The notes under the pieces were generated by a model. The model was not told where the DNA came from. It saw only the letters and a program-made list of their open reading frames with translations, and did not search any database. The translations under genes were made by a program, and so were the position numbers. Shown here piece by piece: positions 43,233 through 53,657 of a DNA stretch of 64,000 nt. The first letter of the stretch is position 1, and the number at the start of each line of letters is the position of its first letter. Source of the DNA: WRDF01 sp031552235 (lineage in GTDB: Bacteria > Bacteroidota > Bacteroidia > Bacteroidales > Rikenellaceae); the NCBI GenBank assembly GCA_031552235.1, contig JAVBMR010000005.1, positions 1 through 64,000 of the forward strand, given 5' to 3'.

Positions 43233-44354
43233 TTATAAATCAAACAATTCCGATATTATGCGGTCGGAAACGAGGAATTTTTCACACGGAATGTACAGAC
43301 GCCCGTTCTTTATCTCCAGAAACCCGTTGCCGATGAATTTCCGGACCCCGCCGAGCAGTTTTTCTTCCGCCCCTGCCCCGAATTTGTCCCTGAAACCCGC
43401 AAGTTCTATGCCATCGGCGCACCGAAGCCGAACCATTATGTATTCGTTGCGCATATCCTGAGTGGAAAGCCGTTCGGTTTCGAATATCGCGGGCGACGGG
43501 CTTTGTTTTATGTATGCGTCCGCGTCCGCCACGCAAACGTGCCTTTCAAACCCGTTGTAGGAATGCGCCGAGGGGCCGAGGCCGAGGTATGGGGCGCCGC
43601 TCCAGTAGGCGCTGTTGTGCCGCGCCCTGCGCCCGGGGAGCGCGAAATTGGATATTTCGTAATGCACGAACCCAGCCGCCGCCAGCTTCGTTCGCAGGAT
43701 GTCGTATTGTCGCTCGCTCACGTCGTCGCCGACCGGGGCGATCTCGCCTTTCGCGGCCATTTTTCCGAACCGCGTGCCCTCTTCGATGGTCAGGTGGTAG
43801 GCCGAGATGTGCTGTACTCCGAGCGAAAGCATCCGGTCGATGTTGTGTTTCCATGTCTGGTCGTCCATCCCCGGGATGCCGAAAATAAGATCGGCCGATA
43901 TGTTGCCGAACCCGGCCTGCTGCGCGTCGCGAACGGCTTTTTCGGCTTGTTCTGCCGTGTGCCGCCTGTTCATCAGCCGCAGATGGCCGTCGTCGAACGA
44001 CTGTATGCCGACGCTCAGGCGGTTGATGGGGGTCTCGGCGAGGGCGGCGAGGTATCCGGGCGTCAGGTCGTCGGGGTTCGCTTCGAGGGTTATCTCTTCA
44101 GGTTCCGGCGCGAAGACCCGGTAAATCTCATCCAATATGGCCGATATCTGCCCCACAGACATCAGCGAAGGCGTCCCGCCCCCGAAATATATCGTGCGGA
44201 CACGCTTGCCGGCAAGATAATCCCTGCGCGAGCGCATTTCCCGCAGGAGCGCGTCGGCATAATCGCCGAGCCGGCCGGCCGACGTGCAGCTGTAGAAATC
44301 GCAATAGGAGCATTTGCTCGCGCAAAAGGGGATGTGGATGTAGAGGCCTGCCAT
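43233..44354 (-). CDS. hemW: Radical SAM coproporphyrinogen-oxidase-like protein HemW
   Basis: A 373-residue radical-SAM protein beginning GLYIHIPFCASKCSYCDFYS, with cysteines 11, 15 and 18 of the CxxxCxxC [4Fe-4S] motif, then TIYFGGGTPSLM and the NRLSVGIQSF block. It lacks the extra N-terminal residues that mark true coproporphyrinogen dehydrogenase HemN, and is the short HemW group thought to deliver haem. An ATG at 44375 is an alternative start with seven added residues. Neighbours are not haem genes. Confidence 0.9.
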   Translation of the reverse strand: MAGLYIHIPFCASKCSYCDFYSCTSAGRLGDYADALLREMRSRRDYLAGKRVRTIYFGGGTPSLMSVGQISAILDEIYRVFAPEPEEITLEANPDDLTPGYLAALAETPINRLSVGIQSFDDGHLRLMNRRHTAEQAEKAVRDAQQAGFGNISADLIFGIPGMDDQTWKHNIDRMLSLGVQHISAYHLTIEEGTRFGKMAAKGEIAPVGDDVSERQYDILRTKLAAAGFVHYEISNFALPGRRARHNSAYWSGAPYLGLGPSAHSYNGFERHVCVADADAYIKQSPSPAIFETERLSTQDMRNEYIMVRLRCADGIELAGFRDKFGAGAEEKLLGGVRKFIGNGFLEIKNGRLYIPCEKFLVSDRIISELFDL

Positions 44355-44437
44355 TCTCGGGAATTGAAACCGCAATATAACGAATATAAGCCTGCGGATT
44401 AAATGATTATTAAAAAATATTAAAAAACGGTCTGTTA

Positions 44438-44471
44438 TTTGTGTAACACATGAAAAGTTTTTTTAACTTTG
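44438..44471 (+). promoter_or_regulatory. Promoter of pckA
   Basis: TTTG (44438-44441) and TAACTTTG (44464-44471), separated by 22 bases, lie 54 bases before the pckA ATG. Confidence 0.55.
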
Positions 44472-44525
44472 TAGTTACTTTTGAAATCAGGATGTATTAA
44501 CCAAAAATAATAAACGAAAAAAACA

Positions 44526-46115
44526 ATGGCAACGATCGATCTCAGCAAGTATGGCATCTCGGGTGTTACCGAGATCGTACACAATCCGTCTTACGACGAA
44601 CTCTTCAAGGCGGAAATGGACCCCAAGAACGAAGGCTTTGAAAAAGGCGAACTTACAAATACAGGCGCGGTAGCCGTTAAGACCGGCGTTTTCACAGGCC
44701 GCTCGCCCAAAGACCGCTACATCGTTAAGGACAAAACCAGCGAAGACACCATCTGGTGGGACGGCACGATCAACAAACCGGTTTCGACCGAAATCTGGAA
44801 CGACTGCAAAGCCCTCGTTCAGAAAGAACTCTCGAACAAGAAGCTCTATGTGGTTGACACATTCTGCGGTACCAACAAGGACACCCGTATGAAAGTGCGC
44901 TTCATCATGGAAGTCGCATGGCAGGCCCACTTCGTGACCAACATGTTCATCCGCCCCTCGCACTTCGAACTGGCCAGCTACGGCGAACCCGATTTCGTAG
45001 TTATGAACGGTTCGAAATGCACAAACCCCAAATGGAAAGAACAGAACCTCAACTCGGAAGTGTTCGTAATGTTCAACCTTACCGAGAAAGTTCAGATCAT
45101 CGGCGGTACATGGTACGGCGGCGAAATGAAGAAAGGTATGTTCGCCATGATGAACTACTACCTGCCCCTCAAAGGCATGGCTTCGATGCACTGCTCGGCA
45201 AACGTGGGCGAAAAAGGCGACGTAGCCGTATTCTTCGGCCTCTCGGGAACAGGTAAAACAACCCTTTCGGCAGACCCGAAACGCTACCTCATCGGTGACG
45301 ACGAGCACGGTTGGGACGACAACGGCGTATTCAACTACGAAGGCGGTTGCTACGCCAAGGTTATCAACCTGAGCGAAGAGAACGAACCGGACATCTGGCG
45401 TGCTATCCGCCGCGACTCACTCCTTGAGAACGTGGTAGTTAAGGCTGACGGAACTCCCGACTACGCAGACGGTTCGATCACCGAAAACACACGCGTGTCT
45501 TACCCGATCTACTTCATTAACAAAATCGTGCTTCCTTCGAAAGCAGGCCACGCAAGCAAGATAATCTACCTGTCGGCTGACGCGTTCGGCGTGTTGCCCC
45601 CCGTTTCAATCCTCGACGACGCGCAGGCACAGTACCACTTCCTTTGCGGTTACACCTCGAAGCTCGCCGGTACCGAACGCGGTATCACAGAGCCGGTTCC
45701 GTCGTTCTCGCCCGCATTCGGCGAAGCGTTCCTTACGCTCCACCCGACCAAATACGCAAGCACGCTCAACAAGAAAATGAAAGAGCACGGAGCTACCGCT
45801 TACCTCGTGAACACAGGCTGGAACGGTACAGGCAAACGTATCTCGATCAAGGATACCCGCGCCATCATCGACGCCATCATCGACGGTTCGATCAACAACG
45901 CGCCCAAGACCGATATCCCGATCCTCAACCTCACGGTTCCGACCAAACTCAACAACGTTTCGGAAGGCATCCTCGACCCGCGCCAGACCTACAGCGACGT
46001 TAAGGTATGGGAAGAAAAGGCTAAGAGCCTTGCTGCGAAGTACATCAAGAACTTCGAACAGTACACAGACACCCCCGAAGGCAAGGCGCTTATCCCCGCC
46101 GGCCCGAAGCTCTAA
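44526..46115 (+). CDS. pckA: Phosphoenolpyruvate carboxykinase (ATP)
   Basis: A 529-residue ATP-dependent PEPCK. The P-loop GLSGTGKT (238-245) and the PEPCK metal/substrate segments FTGRSPKDR, SMHCSANVG and GDDEHGWDDNG are all conserved. In fermentative Bacteroidales it works in the carboxylating direction, from PEP and CO2 to oxaloacetate, feeding the succinate pathway with fumarate reductase. The codon choice (GGT/GTA/AAA endings, evenly used) suggests a highly expressed gene. Monocistronic, with a strong promoter and a strong terminator. Confidence 0.97.
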   Translation: MATIDLSKYGISGVTEIVHNPSYDELFKAEMDPKNEGFEKGELTNTGAVAVKTGVFTGRSPKDRYIVKDKTSEDTIWWDGTINKPVSTEIWNDCKALVQKELSNKKLYVVDTFCGTNKDTRMKVRFIMEVAWQAHFVTNMFIRPSHFELASYGEPDFVVMNGSKCTNPKWKEQNLNSEVFVMFNLTEKVQIIGGTWYGGEMKKGMFAMMNYYLPLKGMASMHCSANVGEKGDVAVFFGLSGTGKTTLSADPKRYLIGDDEHGWDDNGVFNYEGGCYAKVINLSEENEPDIWRAIRRDSLLENVVVKADGTPDYADGSITENTRVSYPIYFINKIVLPSKAGHASKIIYLSADAFGVLPPVSILDDAQAQYHFLCGYTSKLAGTERGITEPVPSFSPAFGEAFLTLHPTKYASTLNKKMKEHGATAYLVNTGWNGTGKRISIKDTRAIIDAIIDGSINNAPKTDIPILNLTVPTKLNNVSEGILDPRQTYSDVKVWEEKAKSLAAKYIKNFEQYTDTPEGKALIPAGPKL

Positions 46116-46138
46116 ATCGGTGCGGTAACAAAAATATT

Positions 46139-46166
46139 AAGGCCCGGACATTCATGTCCGGGCCTT
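46139..46166 (+). terminator. Terminator of pckA
   Basis: The 12-base perfect stem AAGGCCCGGACA, a TTCA loop and a T-run, 23 bases after the stop. Confidence 0.85.
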
Positions 46167-46195
46167 TTGTTGTGCCTGCTTATTGCGTCAGCAAT

Positions 46196-46231
46196 AAAAA
46201 ACAGCCGCCTCTGAAAAGGCGGCTGTTTTTT
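46196..46231. terminator. Bidirectional terminator between pckA and the DUF805 gene
   Basis: 15-base stem AAAAAACAGCCGCCT with a 6-base loop and T6/A6 ends, 30 bases from the 3' end of the minus-strand DUF805 gene. Confidence 0.85.
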
Positions 46232-46261
46232 ATTTATGCGGATAGTACCGCTGATCTCTGA

Positions 46262-46636
46262 TTAGAGGCCTTTGGGGTTAGCACCGTATTCGTTTTCACC
46301 CGGCTGGCTGTCCATAAGGGCAAAAATGAGCAGTATGATACCGCCTACCGCGGGAACGAGGCTGATGAGTACCCACCAACCGCTTTTGCCTATGTCATGA
46401 AGACGGCGAACGCACAGAGCGAGCGACGGAACGAGGATAGCGAGGCCGAAAAGACCCGAGATAATGCTCATAACAGTTGCCAGAACACCAGAGATGCTTC
46501 CGAGGATAGCGCCAAGGATTACGAGGGCAACTTCGATGATTACAACCACAAGCATATACATCCAGTATTCCTGCCTGCGTGCGCGGCCGGTAAAGGTGGC
46601 ATACTTGTTTTTAACTACGTCAAGAAACCAATTCAT
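46262..46636 (-). CDS. DUF805-family inner-membrane protein
   Basis: A 124-residue protein of the YhaH/DUF805 family: MNWFLDVVKNKYATFTGRARRQEYWMYML, hydrophobic helices at about 24-46, 52-73 and 83-105, and the typical RRLHDIGKSGWWVLI signature. The function is unknown. The minus-strand -7 box TAAATTTG (46740-46747) suggests a leader of about 97 bases. Confidence 0.93.
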   Translation of the reverse strand: MNWFLDVVKNKYATFTGRARRQEYWMYMLVVVIIEVALVILGAILGSISGVLATVMSIISGLFGLAILVPSLALCVRRLHDIGKSGWWVLISLVPAVGGIILLIFALMDSQPGENEYGANPKGL

Positions 46637-46739
46637 AATAAAATTGTTTTGTTAAGTTGGGTTTTCCTACTCATAAGGCTTTTCGGTTTCGCCCCGTTTT
46701 TTTATGTGGGCTCCGGCGTCCACATTCCCTGTCTGGGCG

Positions 46740-46747
46740 CAAATTTA
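46740..46747 (-). promoter_or_regulatory. -7 box of the DUF805 gene
   Basis: The minus strand reads TAAATTTG, with a TTTG (46767-46770, minus strand) 19 bases further upstream. The rest of 46637-46896 holds no gene. Confidence 0.45.
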
Positions 46748-46896
46748 ATTATTTTTTTTGCAAAGCCAAATATTACATTGTATAATGAATGGAATTACCG
46801 CGTCTGCCGGGCGGTTTTTGTGCCTTAGCGAGGTGTGGACGGGATGTAGGAAGACAAAAAATAGGGATTGCCGGAAGAAAATGACGGAGAGGCGGG

Positions 46897-47352
46897 TCAG
46901 CGTTTCATAACCCTGTCCATTTCGCGTTTGGCGTCTTTTTCCTTGATGTATTCGCGTTTGTCGTAACGCTTGCGGCCGCGCGCGAGGCCTATCTCGACCT
47001 TGGCCAGCCCGCGGTCGTTCAGGAACAGCTTCATGCCGACCACCGTGAGGCCGACGTCCTGGAGCGCGCGTTCCAGTTTGCCGAGTTCGCGCTTGGATAA
47101 GAGCAGCTTGCGGTCGCGCTTGGGCTGGTGGTTGTTGTACGTCCCCCAGTGATACTCGGCGATGTTCATGCCTTTTATCCAGAGTTCCCCGCGGTCGAAA
47201 TAGCAGTAGCTGTCAACGAGCGACGCTTTTCCGAGGCGGATCGATTTGATCTCCGTCCCGGTCAGCACGATACCCGCGATGAACGTTTCGAGTATCTCGT
47301 AATCGAACGTCGCGCGCCGGTTTTTTATCGATATGTTGCGGTAGTCTGCCAT
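46897..47352 (-). CDS. smpB: SsrA-binding protein
   Basis: A 151-residue tmRNA partner that places the tmRNA at stalled ribosomes. It begins with MADYRNISIKNRRATFDYEILETFIAGIVLTGTEIKSIRLGKASLVDSY, the conserved OB-fold core, and ends with the basic tail KRYDKREYIKEKDAKREMDRVMKR that mimics an anticodon stem. The -7 box (47365-47372) covers the alternative upstream ATG at 47367, so 47352 is the start, giving a very short leader. Its RNA partner is encoded 8 kb away at 55463-55862. Confidence 0.96.
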   Translation of the reverse strand: MADYRNISIKNRRATFDYEILETFIAGIVLTGTEIKSIRLGKASLVDSYCYFDRGELWIKGMNIAEYHWGTYNNHQPKRDRKLLLSKRELGKLERALQDVGLTVVGMKLFLNDRGLAKVEIGLARGRKRYDKREYIKEKDAKREMDRVMKR

Positions 47353-47364
47353 ATTATAGGACTG

Positions 47365-47372
47365 CAAAGATA
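47365..47372 (-). promoter_or_regulatory. -7 box of smpB (near-leaderless)
   Basis: The minus strand reads TATCTTTG, only 12 bases before ATG 47352, implying a transcript leader of roughly 5-10 bases. Confidence 0.5.
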
Positions 47373-47711
47373 TAAAACTTCGGGTTATATCGTGCCTGGT
47401 GCGGCGCGATATTATTTCTGAATTATCCCTTTAAATCTTGTCCGGCCTTCAAAGAAGGCCGTCAGGCCCCTTCCCGATGGGGGCAGGGGCGTCTGAACCG
47501 ACGCTCGCGGCGGGGGCGTAGACTGCTTGCAGGCTATGCCCCGAAAATGAATATGTTTTTCGATCCGTTAACAAAAGTATTTGTACGGCAGGCATTATCT
47601 TCATTGGAAAGATTACAAATCGAAACGGGGAATTTTATTTTTAAATCACAAAAATTACTTATATTTTGCAATGTATTTATTTTAAAGAGTCTAACGAAGA
47701 AAGGAATCATA
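47373..47711. other. Intergenic stretch with GC-rich repeat (family B copy 2)
   Basis: No gene. Positions 47425-47500 match the repeat at 21650-21720. The GC-rich part is followed by AT-rich promoter sequence; TATATTTTG at 47660-47668 resembles a -7 box with one extra T, and would serve the GH89 gene. An in-frame ATG at 47547 lies upstream of it and is unlikely to be the start. Confidence 0.5.
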
Positions 47712-50700
47712 GTGAAAAAACATTCGGGAACAGCGATATTGGCATCTGTGCTTATGGCTTTTGCTACATTCGCGGCAGGTCAGGAACGGCATGAAACGAC
47801 AATATCTGTAATAAATGGTACACTTATAGATGTGGCCTGCGGGAAGCCTGTAAGGAGCAACCTGTCGAAGGCGGATGCCGCGAAAGTCAATGACGGTGAC
47901 GTCGCAACGTTCTGGTCTGGCGTATTCTTTCCGGCGTATGTCGATGTGGATCTGATGGATACGTATGACATAGAGAGAGTAGTCCTGCATTTCCCCGAGG
48001 GCAAAAAAGTCTATTACACACTTTACGGAAGCAACGACGGCAAGAATTTCGACCGCATACACCGCACGCGCGACGCGCATTCGTCGCCGGCCGACGGCGA
48101 CCGGATCGTTTTCGACACTCCGAAAACCTATCGCATAGTGCGTGTGAATGTGGAGTTTACGGCCGGCGACAACAAGGCTTACCTGTCCGAGATAAAAGTG
48201 TACGGCAAAAGGGCAGGCAGGAAGAATACAATGGCGTTAAGGCAGGGGCCGCTCGATAAAATGCTGGGTGTTAAGGCATTCGATAAGGCGACTTGCAATA
48301 AGCCTATCGGTGACAAGGAGATAATCGGGAACGTGTACGGGATAATAGACCGCACCATAGGCGCCGAGTACCGCAGCTGGTTCACGTTTGAGTTGGCCGA
48401 AAAAGAGAGCGTGAACGATTATTTCGAAATAAGCGACGCCGCCGGGAAAGTGAAGATAAAAGGCAACGAAGGGCTGTCGCTGGCGACCGGGCTGAATTAT
48501 TATTTCAAGAATTACGCCGGCGTCCATATCTCGGAGCAAACCAGGCGGGTGAAAATGCCGGAGCGCATCGTCCCGGTGGGCGCGACAGTCCGCAAGGAAA
48601 CCCCGTACAAAGTTCGGTACGCCTTCAATTATTGCACGCTGAACTATACTTTCGCCTTCTTCGGCGAGGAGGAGTGGCAGCGCGAGAACGACTGGCTGGC
48701 GCTGAGCGGTGTGAACGTCGTGCTCGATCTCGCCGGACAGGAAGCGACCTGGATCAAGTTCCTGATGAACTTCGGCTACTCGTTCGACGACGCCAAGGAC
48801 TGGCTTACAGGCCCGGCATACTACGCATGGCAGTTTATGGACAACATGGAAAGTTTCGGCGGCCCCGTGCCGGACGGGTATGTGAAAGACCGCATAGAGT
48901 TGGCCCGCAAGACGCAGCGCTGGAAACGCTCGCTCGGCATGCAGACCGTGCTGCAGGGCTACGCAGGGATGGTGCCGACCAATTTCCCCGAGTATCGTCC
49001 GGATGTCAAGGTGGTTAAGCAGGGCAACTGGAATGGCTTCGCGAGGCCGTGGATGATCGCCACCGACTCGCCGGAGTATGATGATTTCGCCCGCAAATTC
49101 TACGCGGCACAAGAGTTCGTCTACGGCAAAACCTCGGATTATTACGCCGTTGACCCGTTCCACGAGGGCGGTATCCGGCCGCAGGGGCTGACCGACGACA
49201 TAATCGCCAGAGAGGTGCTGGAATCGCTCCTCGAATACGATAAGGAGGCAGTTTGGATCGTGCAGGGCTGGCAGAGCAACCCCACCAACGACATGCTCAA
49301 CGGTATGGGCGCGCACCGCAACAGGCATGTGCTCATTGTTGACCTGATAAAGTACCCGATCAAGTCGTGGACGAAATATAACAAGCTGAAGTACGACCGC
49401 ACGACCCTCGACTCGCTGGAATTCAACGGGACGGACTGGGCGTGGTGTCTGCTGGGCAACTTCGGCGGCAACCCCTCGATGCACGGACAGATGGACGTGA
49501 TGGTCGAGGACATCATGACCGCCCGGGCAGCAAGCGAACACATGAAAGGGATCGGCATCATCTCTGAGGCGACCTACGAGAACCCTGTCCTGTACGATCT
49601 TATATTCGATCTGGTGTGGGCCGACGGCGATTTCGACCTTGGTGCTTGGCTCGATAAATACATCGAGCGCAGGTATGGTGCCACCTCGCCCGGCGCCCGC
49701 GAGGCGTGGGAGATCATGCGAAAGGCCAACTATAATTACGGTGTGCGCTACACGAACGAGCTGTTCGGAATGAAGAGCAAGGGGCCGCAGAATTACGGCC
49801 CGCAGGATATCCCCTATGGCGCTCAGAACCTCGAAAAGGCGTTCAAGCTGCTGGCGGCCGATTACGATAAGTTCAAAGACAGCGAATGCTATCGTTATGA
49901 CATGACCGAAATAATGCGGCAGGTGGTGAGCAATTACGCGGTGCTGACATACAACGATTTGCTGAAGGCGCAGAGCGAGAAATCGCTTGCTGATTTCGCC
50001 GCCCGGAAAAAGGATTTCCTTGGGGCGTTCGATATGCTGAACGAGGTGCAGGCCACGCAGAAAGAACAGTTGGGCGGCGAATGGATCGGGAAGGCCGCCG
50101 ACCGTGCCGCCGCGTATGACGACTTTGCGCGCGACATGTTCGAGGTCAACGCCAAGACGCTGATAACCACATGGGGTTCGCGCGGCGGCAGTTCGCTGAA
50201 AGACTATGGCTGGCGCAACTACGAGGGCATTTTCCTCGACGTCTACAAAGCCATCTGGAGCGAATACCTCGACAAGGTCGGGAAAAACCTCACGGACGGG
50301 ACGCCTGTAAATACGCTCAATGCCGCCGGGTATTTCGATTTCTACTGGGACTGGGTCATGGGCGAACAGGACTATACCCGGATCGCCAAAGACTCGCCAG
50401 AGGAGGTTAAACGAGTGGTCGATATGGTTGTCGAGAATTGCTCGCTCGATTCGGGAGTGGATCCCAATTCTGGCAACCTGGCGTTAAACATGCCTGTCCG
50501 GATTGATGACGGGGTTTGGGTATTTAATTCGGTGTTGACGGATGGTCGGGAAGATGCATCGTTTGTTGGGGTTGGTATGGGCTCGGACCCATTCGATCAA
50601 CCCACAAAGATAGATTATTCACATATGAAAGGCCCTGAAAAAGTTTTTGTTGTGGACTTGATCGGGGAGTTCCAGATATCCAAAGTGGACCTTGTGCTTG

Positions 50701-51107
50701 AAATGAGCCATGGTTATGCTGTTTTTGCCAGTCCGGACGGCGAGAAATGGGAAAAAATAGGCGAGAAGGAGACTGCTGTCGGAGAGAATATAATAAATGT
50801 AGACAATACGGTTGGCCGATTCGTCAAGGTGGTTGTCATGCCTGTGGGCCTATCTACGTATATAAAGTCAAAAGAGGTGCGTGTCTACGGCGAGCGGACG
50901 CTGCCCACGCTGGAGCAGCTCGGGCGACTGGTCGCCGCGGTAAAGGCGATGGATCTCGGCGGTTATCCGGAGGCGCGGGCCGGCCGGATTGCAGAACTTA
51001 CGAAAGCCGCCTCGGACGCTCTCGCCGCTGCCGCGCCGCCCGACGAGGTCAACACGGTGTACTGGAACCTGTACGACAGCGTCGTTCCGCCGCCCCCGGC
51101 AAAATAG
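47712..51107 (+). CDS. Secreted alpha-N-acetylglucosaminidase, GH89 family, with discoidin-like domains
   Basis: A 1,131-residue protein with a GTG start chosen because MKKHSGTAILASVLMAFATFAAG is a clean signal peptide. The N-terminal F5/8-type discoidin/CBM32-like domain (about 40-165) is followed by the NAGLU N-terminal, barrel and C-terminal domains (about 185-860). Catalytic Glu485 (DPFHEGG) and Glu619 (GIISEATYENP) match human NAGLU Glu316 and Glu446. A second discoidin-like domain lies near 925-1060; its codons are AT-richer than the rest, suggesting separate ancestry. Probable substrate: terminal alpha-linked GlcNAc, as in mucin O-glycans. The start codon is inferred. Confidence 0.85.
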   Translation: MKKHSGTAILASVLMAFATFAAGQERHETTISVINGTLIDVACGKPVRSNLSKADAAKVNDGDVATFWSGVFFPAYVDVDLMDTYDIERVVLHFPEGKKVYYTLYGSNDGKNFDRIHRTRDAHSSPADGDRIVFDTPKTYRIVRVNVEFTAGDNKAYLSEIKVYGKRAGRKNTMALRQGPLDKMLGVKAFDKATCNKPIGDKEIIGNVYGIIDRTIGAEYRSWFTFELAEKESVNDYFEISDAAGKVKIKGNEGLSLATGLNYYFKNYAGVHISEQTRRVKMPERIVPVGATVRKETPYKVRYAFNYCTLNYTFAFFGEEEWQRENDWLALSGVNVVLDLAGQEATWIKFLMNFGYSFDDAKDWLTGPAYYAWQFMDNMESFGGPVPDGYVKDRIELARKTQRWKRSLGMQTVLQGYAGMVPTNFPEYRPDVKVVKQGNWNGFARPWMIATDSPEYDDFARKFYAAQEFVYGKTSDYYAVDPFHEGGIRPQGLTDDIIAREVLESLLEYDKEAVWIVQGWQSNPTNDMLNGMGAHRNRHVLIVDLIKYPIKSWTKYNKLKYDRTTLDSLEFNGTDWAWCLLGNFGGNPSMHGQMDVMVEDIMTARAASEHMKGIGIISEATYENPVLYDLIFDLVWADGDFDLGAWLDKYIERRYGATSPGAREAWEIMRKANYNYGVRYTNELFGMKSKGPQNYGPQDIPYGAQNLEKAFKLLAADYDKFKDSECYRYDMTEIMRQVVSNYAVLTYNDLLKAQSEKSLADFAARKKDFLGAFDMLNEVQATQKEQLGGEWIGKAADRAAAYDDFARDMFEVNAKTLITTWGSRGGSSLKDYGWRNYEGIFLDVYKAIWSEYLDKVGKNLTDGTPVNTLNAAGYFDFYWDWVMGEQDYTRIAKDSPEEVKRVVDMVVENCSLDSGVDPNSGNLALNMPVRIDDGVWVFNSVLTDGREDASFVGVGMGSDPFDQPTKIDYSHMKGPEKVFVVDLIGEFQISKVDLVLEMSHGYAVFASPDGEKWEKIGEKETAVGENIINVDNTVGRFVKVVVMPVGLSTYIKSKEVRVYGERTLPTLEQLGRLVAAVKAMDLGGYPEARAGRIAELTKAASDALAAAAPPDEVNTVYWNLYDSVVPPPPAK

Positions 51108-51139
51108 CTGGCGGCGGGTGAAGGCTAAATAGCCGCCAG
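51108..51139 (+). terminator. Possible weak terminator after the GH89 gene
   Basis: CTGGCGGC (51108-51115) pairs with GCCGCCAG (51132-51139) directly after the stop codon, but there is no T-run. Positions 51140-51300 show no gene. Confidence 0.3.
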
Positions 51140-51300
51140 CGCCCGGCGTGGCGGTGTGGCGGCGAGCGGTGTGATGTTGTGCTTGGCGATGGGGTGGTTC
51201 TCAGGAATGAAGTGGCGCATAAAACCACAATAACAGGTGGCTCGCAAAACGCCGTGTGCCTTAATTAAGAGAATTCCTCGGAGCTCTGCCCCGGAGCAGT

Positions 51301-52026
51301 TCATTCCCACCAATCCACCTGCGCCTCTATCCTGTCCTGAAAGGGTTGGGGCAGTTGCGGGAAGAAGTCGATGCCCGTCAGCGCTTCGATCAGGTCGATC
51401 GACACCTGCCAGCTTTTTAACGGGCTGTTTACCTTGTGATTGGGCAGCAGGAACCCGATGCCGCCTTTTTTAGGGTTGTAGACTATTTTGTAGAACAAGG
51501 CCGGGACGGTCACTCCGTCCCCGATGCTCTCCATATTCCCGACGTATACGGGACCCGTGACGATGAATAAGGTGTCTGTCCGGTCTTTGATGTAGCTCCG
51601 GGCCAGTGCCTCAAGTTCCGCCCACCGCCCCCTGTTGAACGAAGGCTCCTGGGGCGACATGTTCCACATCTGGAAAGTTGCGGACATAGCTTCTTTCGAT
51701 TGCTTCATATCGGCGGCCGGGCACAGGTGGCCCTTGTCGTATCCGCTGCCTTTGTAGTCCTTCTGGCTCGCGCTCGCTATGCCGCCCTGCCGGCAATCTT
51801 TGAAGGTGGAAGACCTCGGGGTCGTGCCTGAGATATTGGTCTGCGTGAGCGTGTAATAGACCCAGTCGGGCTGCTTGTGCCCTGTATTGAAATCGAGGCA
51901 GTAGTATGCGTTCTTTACCGGGATGTTCCTGGCCTCGGGCGCATACCTGAAGTCCTGTCCTGCCAGCAGCAGCGGCAGGAAGAACATTCCGGCCGCCACG
52001 GCAAGCATTCTTATATTGTGAAGCAT
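51301..52026 (-). CDS. Secreted DNA/RNA non-specific endonuclease (NUC1 type)
   Basis: A 241-residue nuclease with a signal peptide (1-22). The beta-beta-alpha-metal motif is YDKGHLCPAADM, where the DRGH His is the general base, and the Mg-ligand region is WNMSPQEPSFNRGRWAELE. It is exported and probably digests environmental nucleic acids for nutrients. It is divergent from a Gfo/Idh/MocA gene, with a MITE-like element between them. Confidence 0.92.
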   Translation of the reverse strand: MLHNIRMLAVAAGMFFLPLLLAGQDFRYAPEARNIPVKNAYYCLDFNTGHKQPDWVYYTLTQTNISGTTPRSSTFKDCRQGGIASASQKDYKGSGYDKGHLCPAADMKQSKEAMSATFQMWNMSPQEPSFNRGRWAELEALARSYIKDRTDTLFIVTGPVYVGNMESIGDGVTVPALFYKIVYNPKKGGIGFLLPNHKVNSPLKSWQVSIDLIEALTGIDFFPQLPQPFQDRIEAQVDWWE

Positions 52027-52051
52027 GCGGTTATCTTTTGTGTGTGTTTTG

Positions 52052-52059
52052 CAAAGATA
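52052..52059 (-). promoter_or_regulatory. -7 box of the nuclease gene
   Basis: The minus strand reads TATCTTTG, 26 bases before ATG 52026. It lies 8 bp outside the left end of inverted-repeat element 3. Confidence 0.5.
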
Positions 52060-52067
52060 GCATATTA

Positions 52068-52232
52068 AGAGTTTGTCTAAAATTTATTCATCACATCTAT
52101 TATGTCCGTTTTTCGTGCTTTTCCCACCCGCCTCGTTCGCCGTGGGAGCCGCCACGCCTTCCTCGGCGGGTCAAAAAAACATCAAAAAACTGATTCATAA
52201 TATTTTGTGCGAATAAAATTTAGACAAACTCT
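52068..52232. repeat. MITE-like inverted-repeat element 3
   Basis: The 22-bp terminal repeat AGAGTTTGTCTAAA... (52068-52089) matches the reverse complement of 52211-52232 with one mismatch. The 165-bp element has no ORF and its interior holds GC-rich hairpin sequence (52128-52175). It lies between divergent promoters of the nuclease and the oxidoreductase. No transposase, no obvious target duplication. Similar termini at 2185 and 11734. Confidence 0.65.
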
Positions 52233-52245
52233 AAGATATTTTTTG

Positions 52246-52253
52246 TAGCTTTG
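52246..52253 (+). promoter_or_regulatory. -7 box of the Gfo/Idh/MocA gene
   Basis: TAGCTTTG, 40 bases before ATG 52293, and only 14 bases beyond the right end of element 3; its -33 region falls in the element. Confidence 0.5.
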
Positions 52254-52292
52254 ATCCAATGCGAAAACCTAAAACCTAAATACCAACTTGTT

Positions 52293-53657
<1,365 letters not shown>

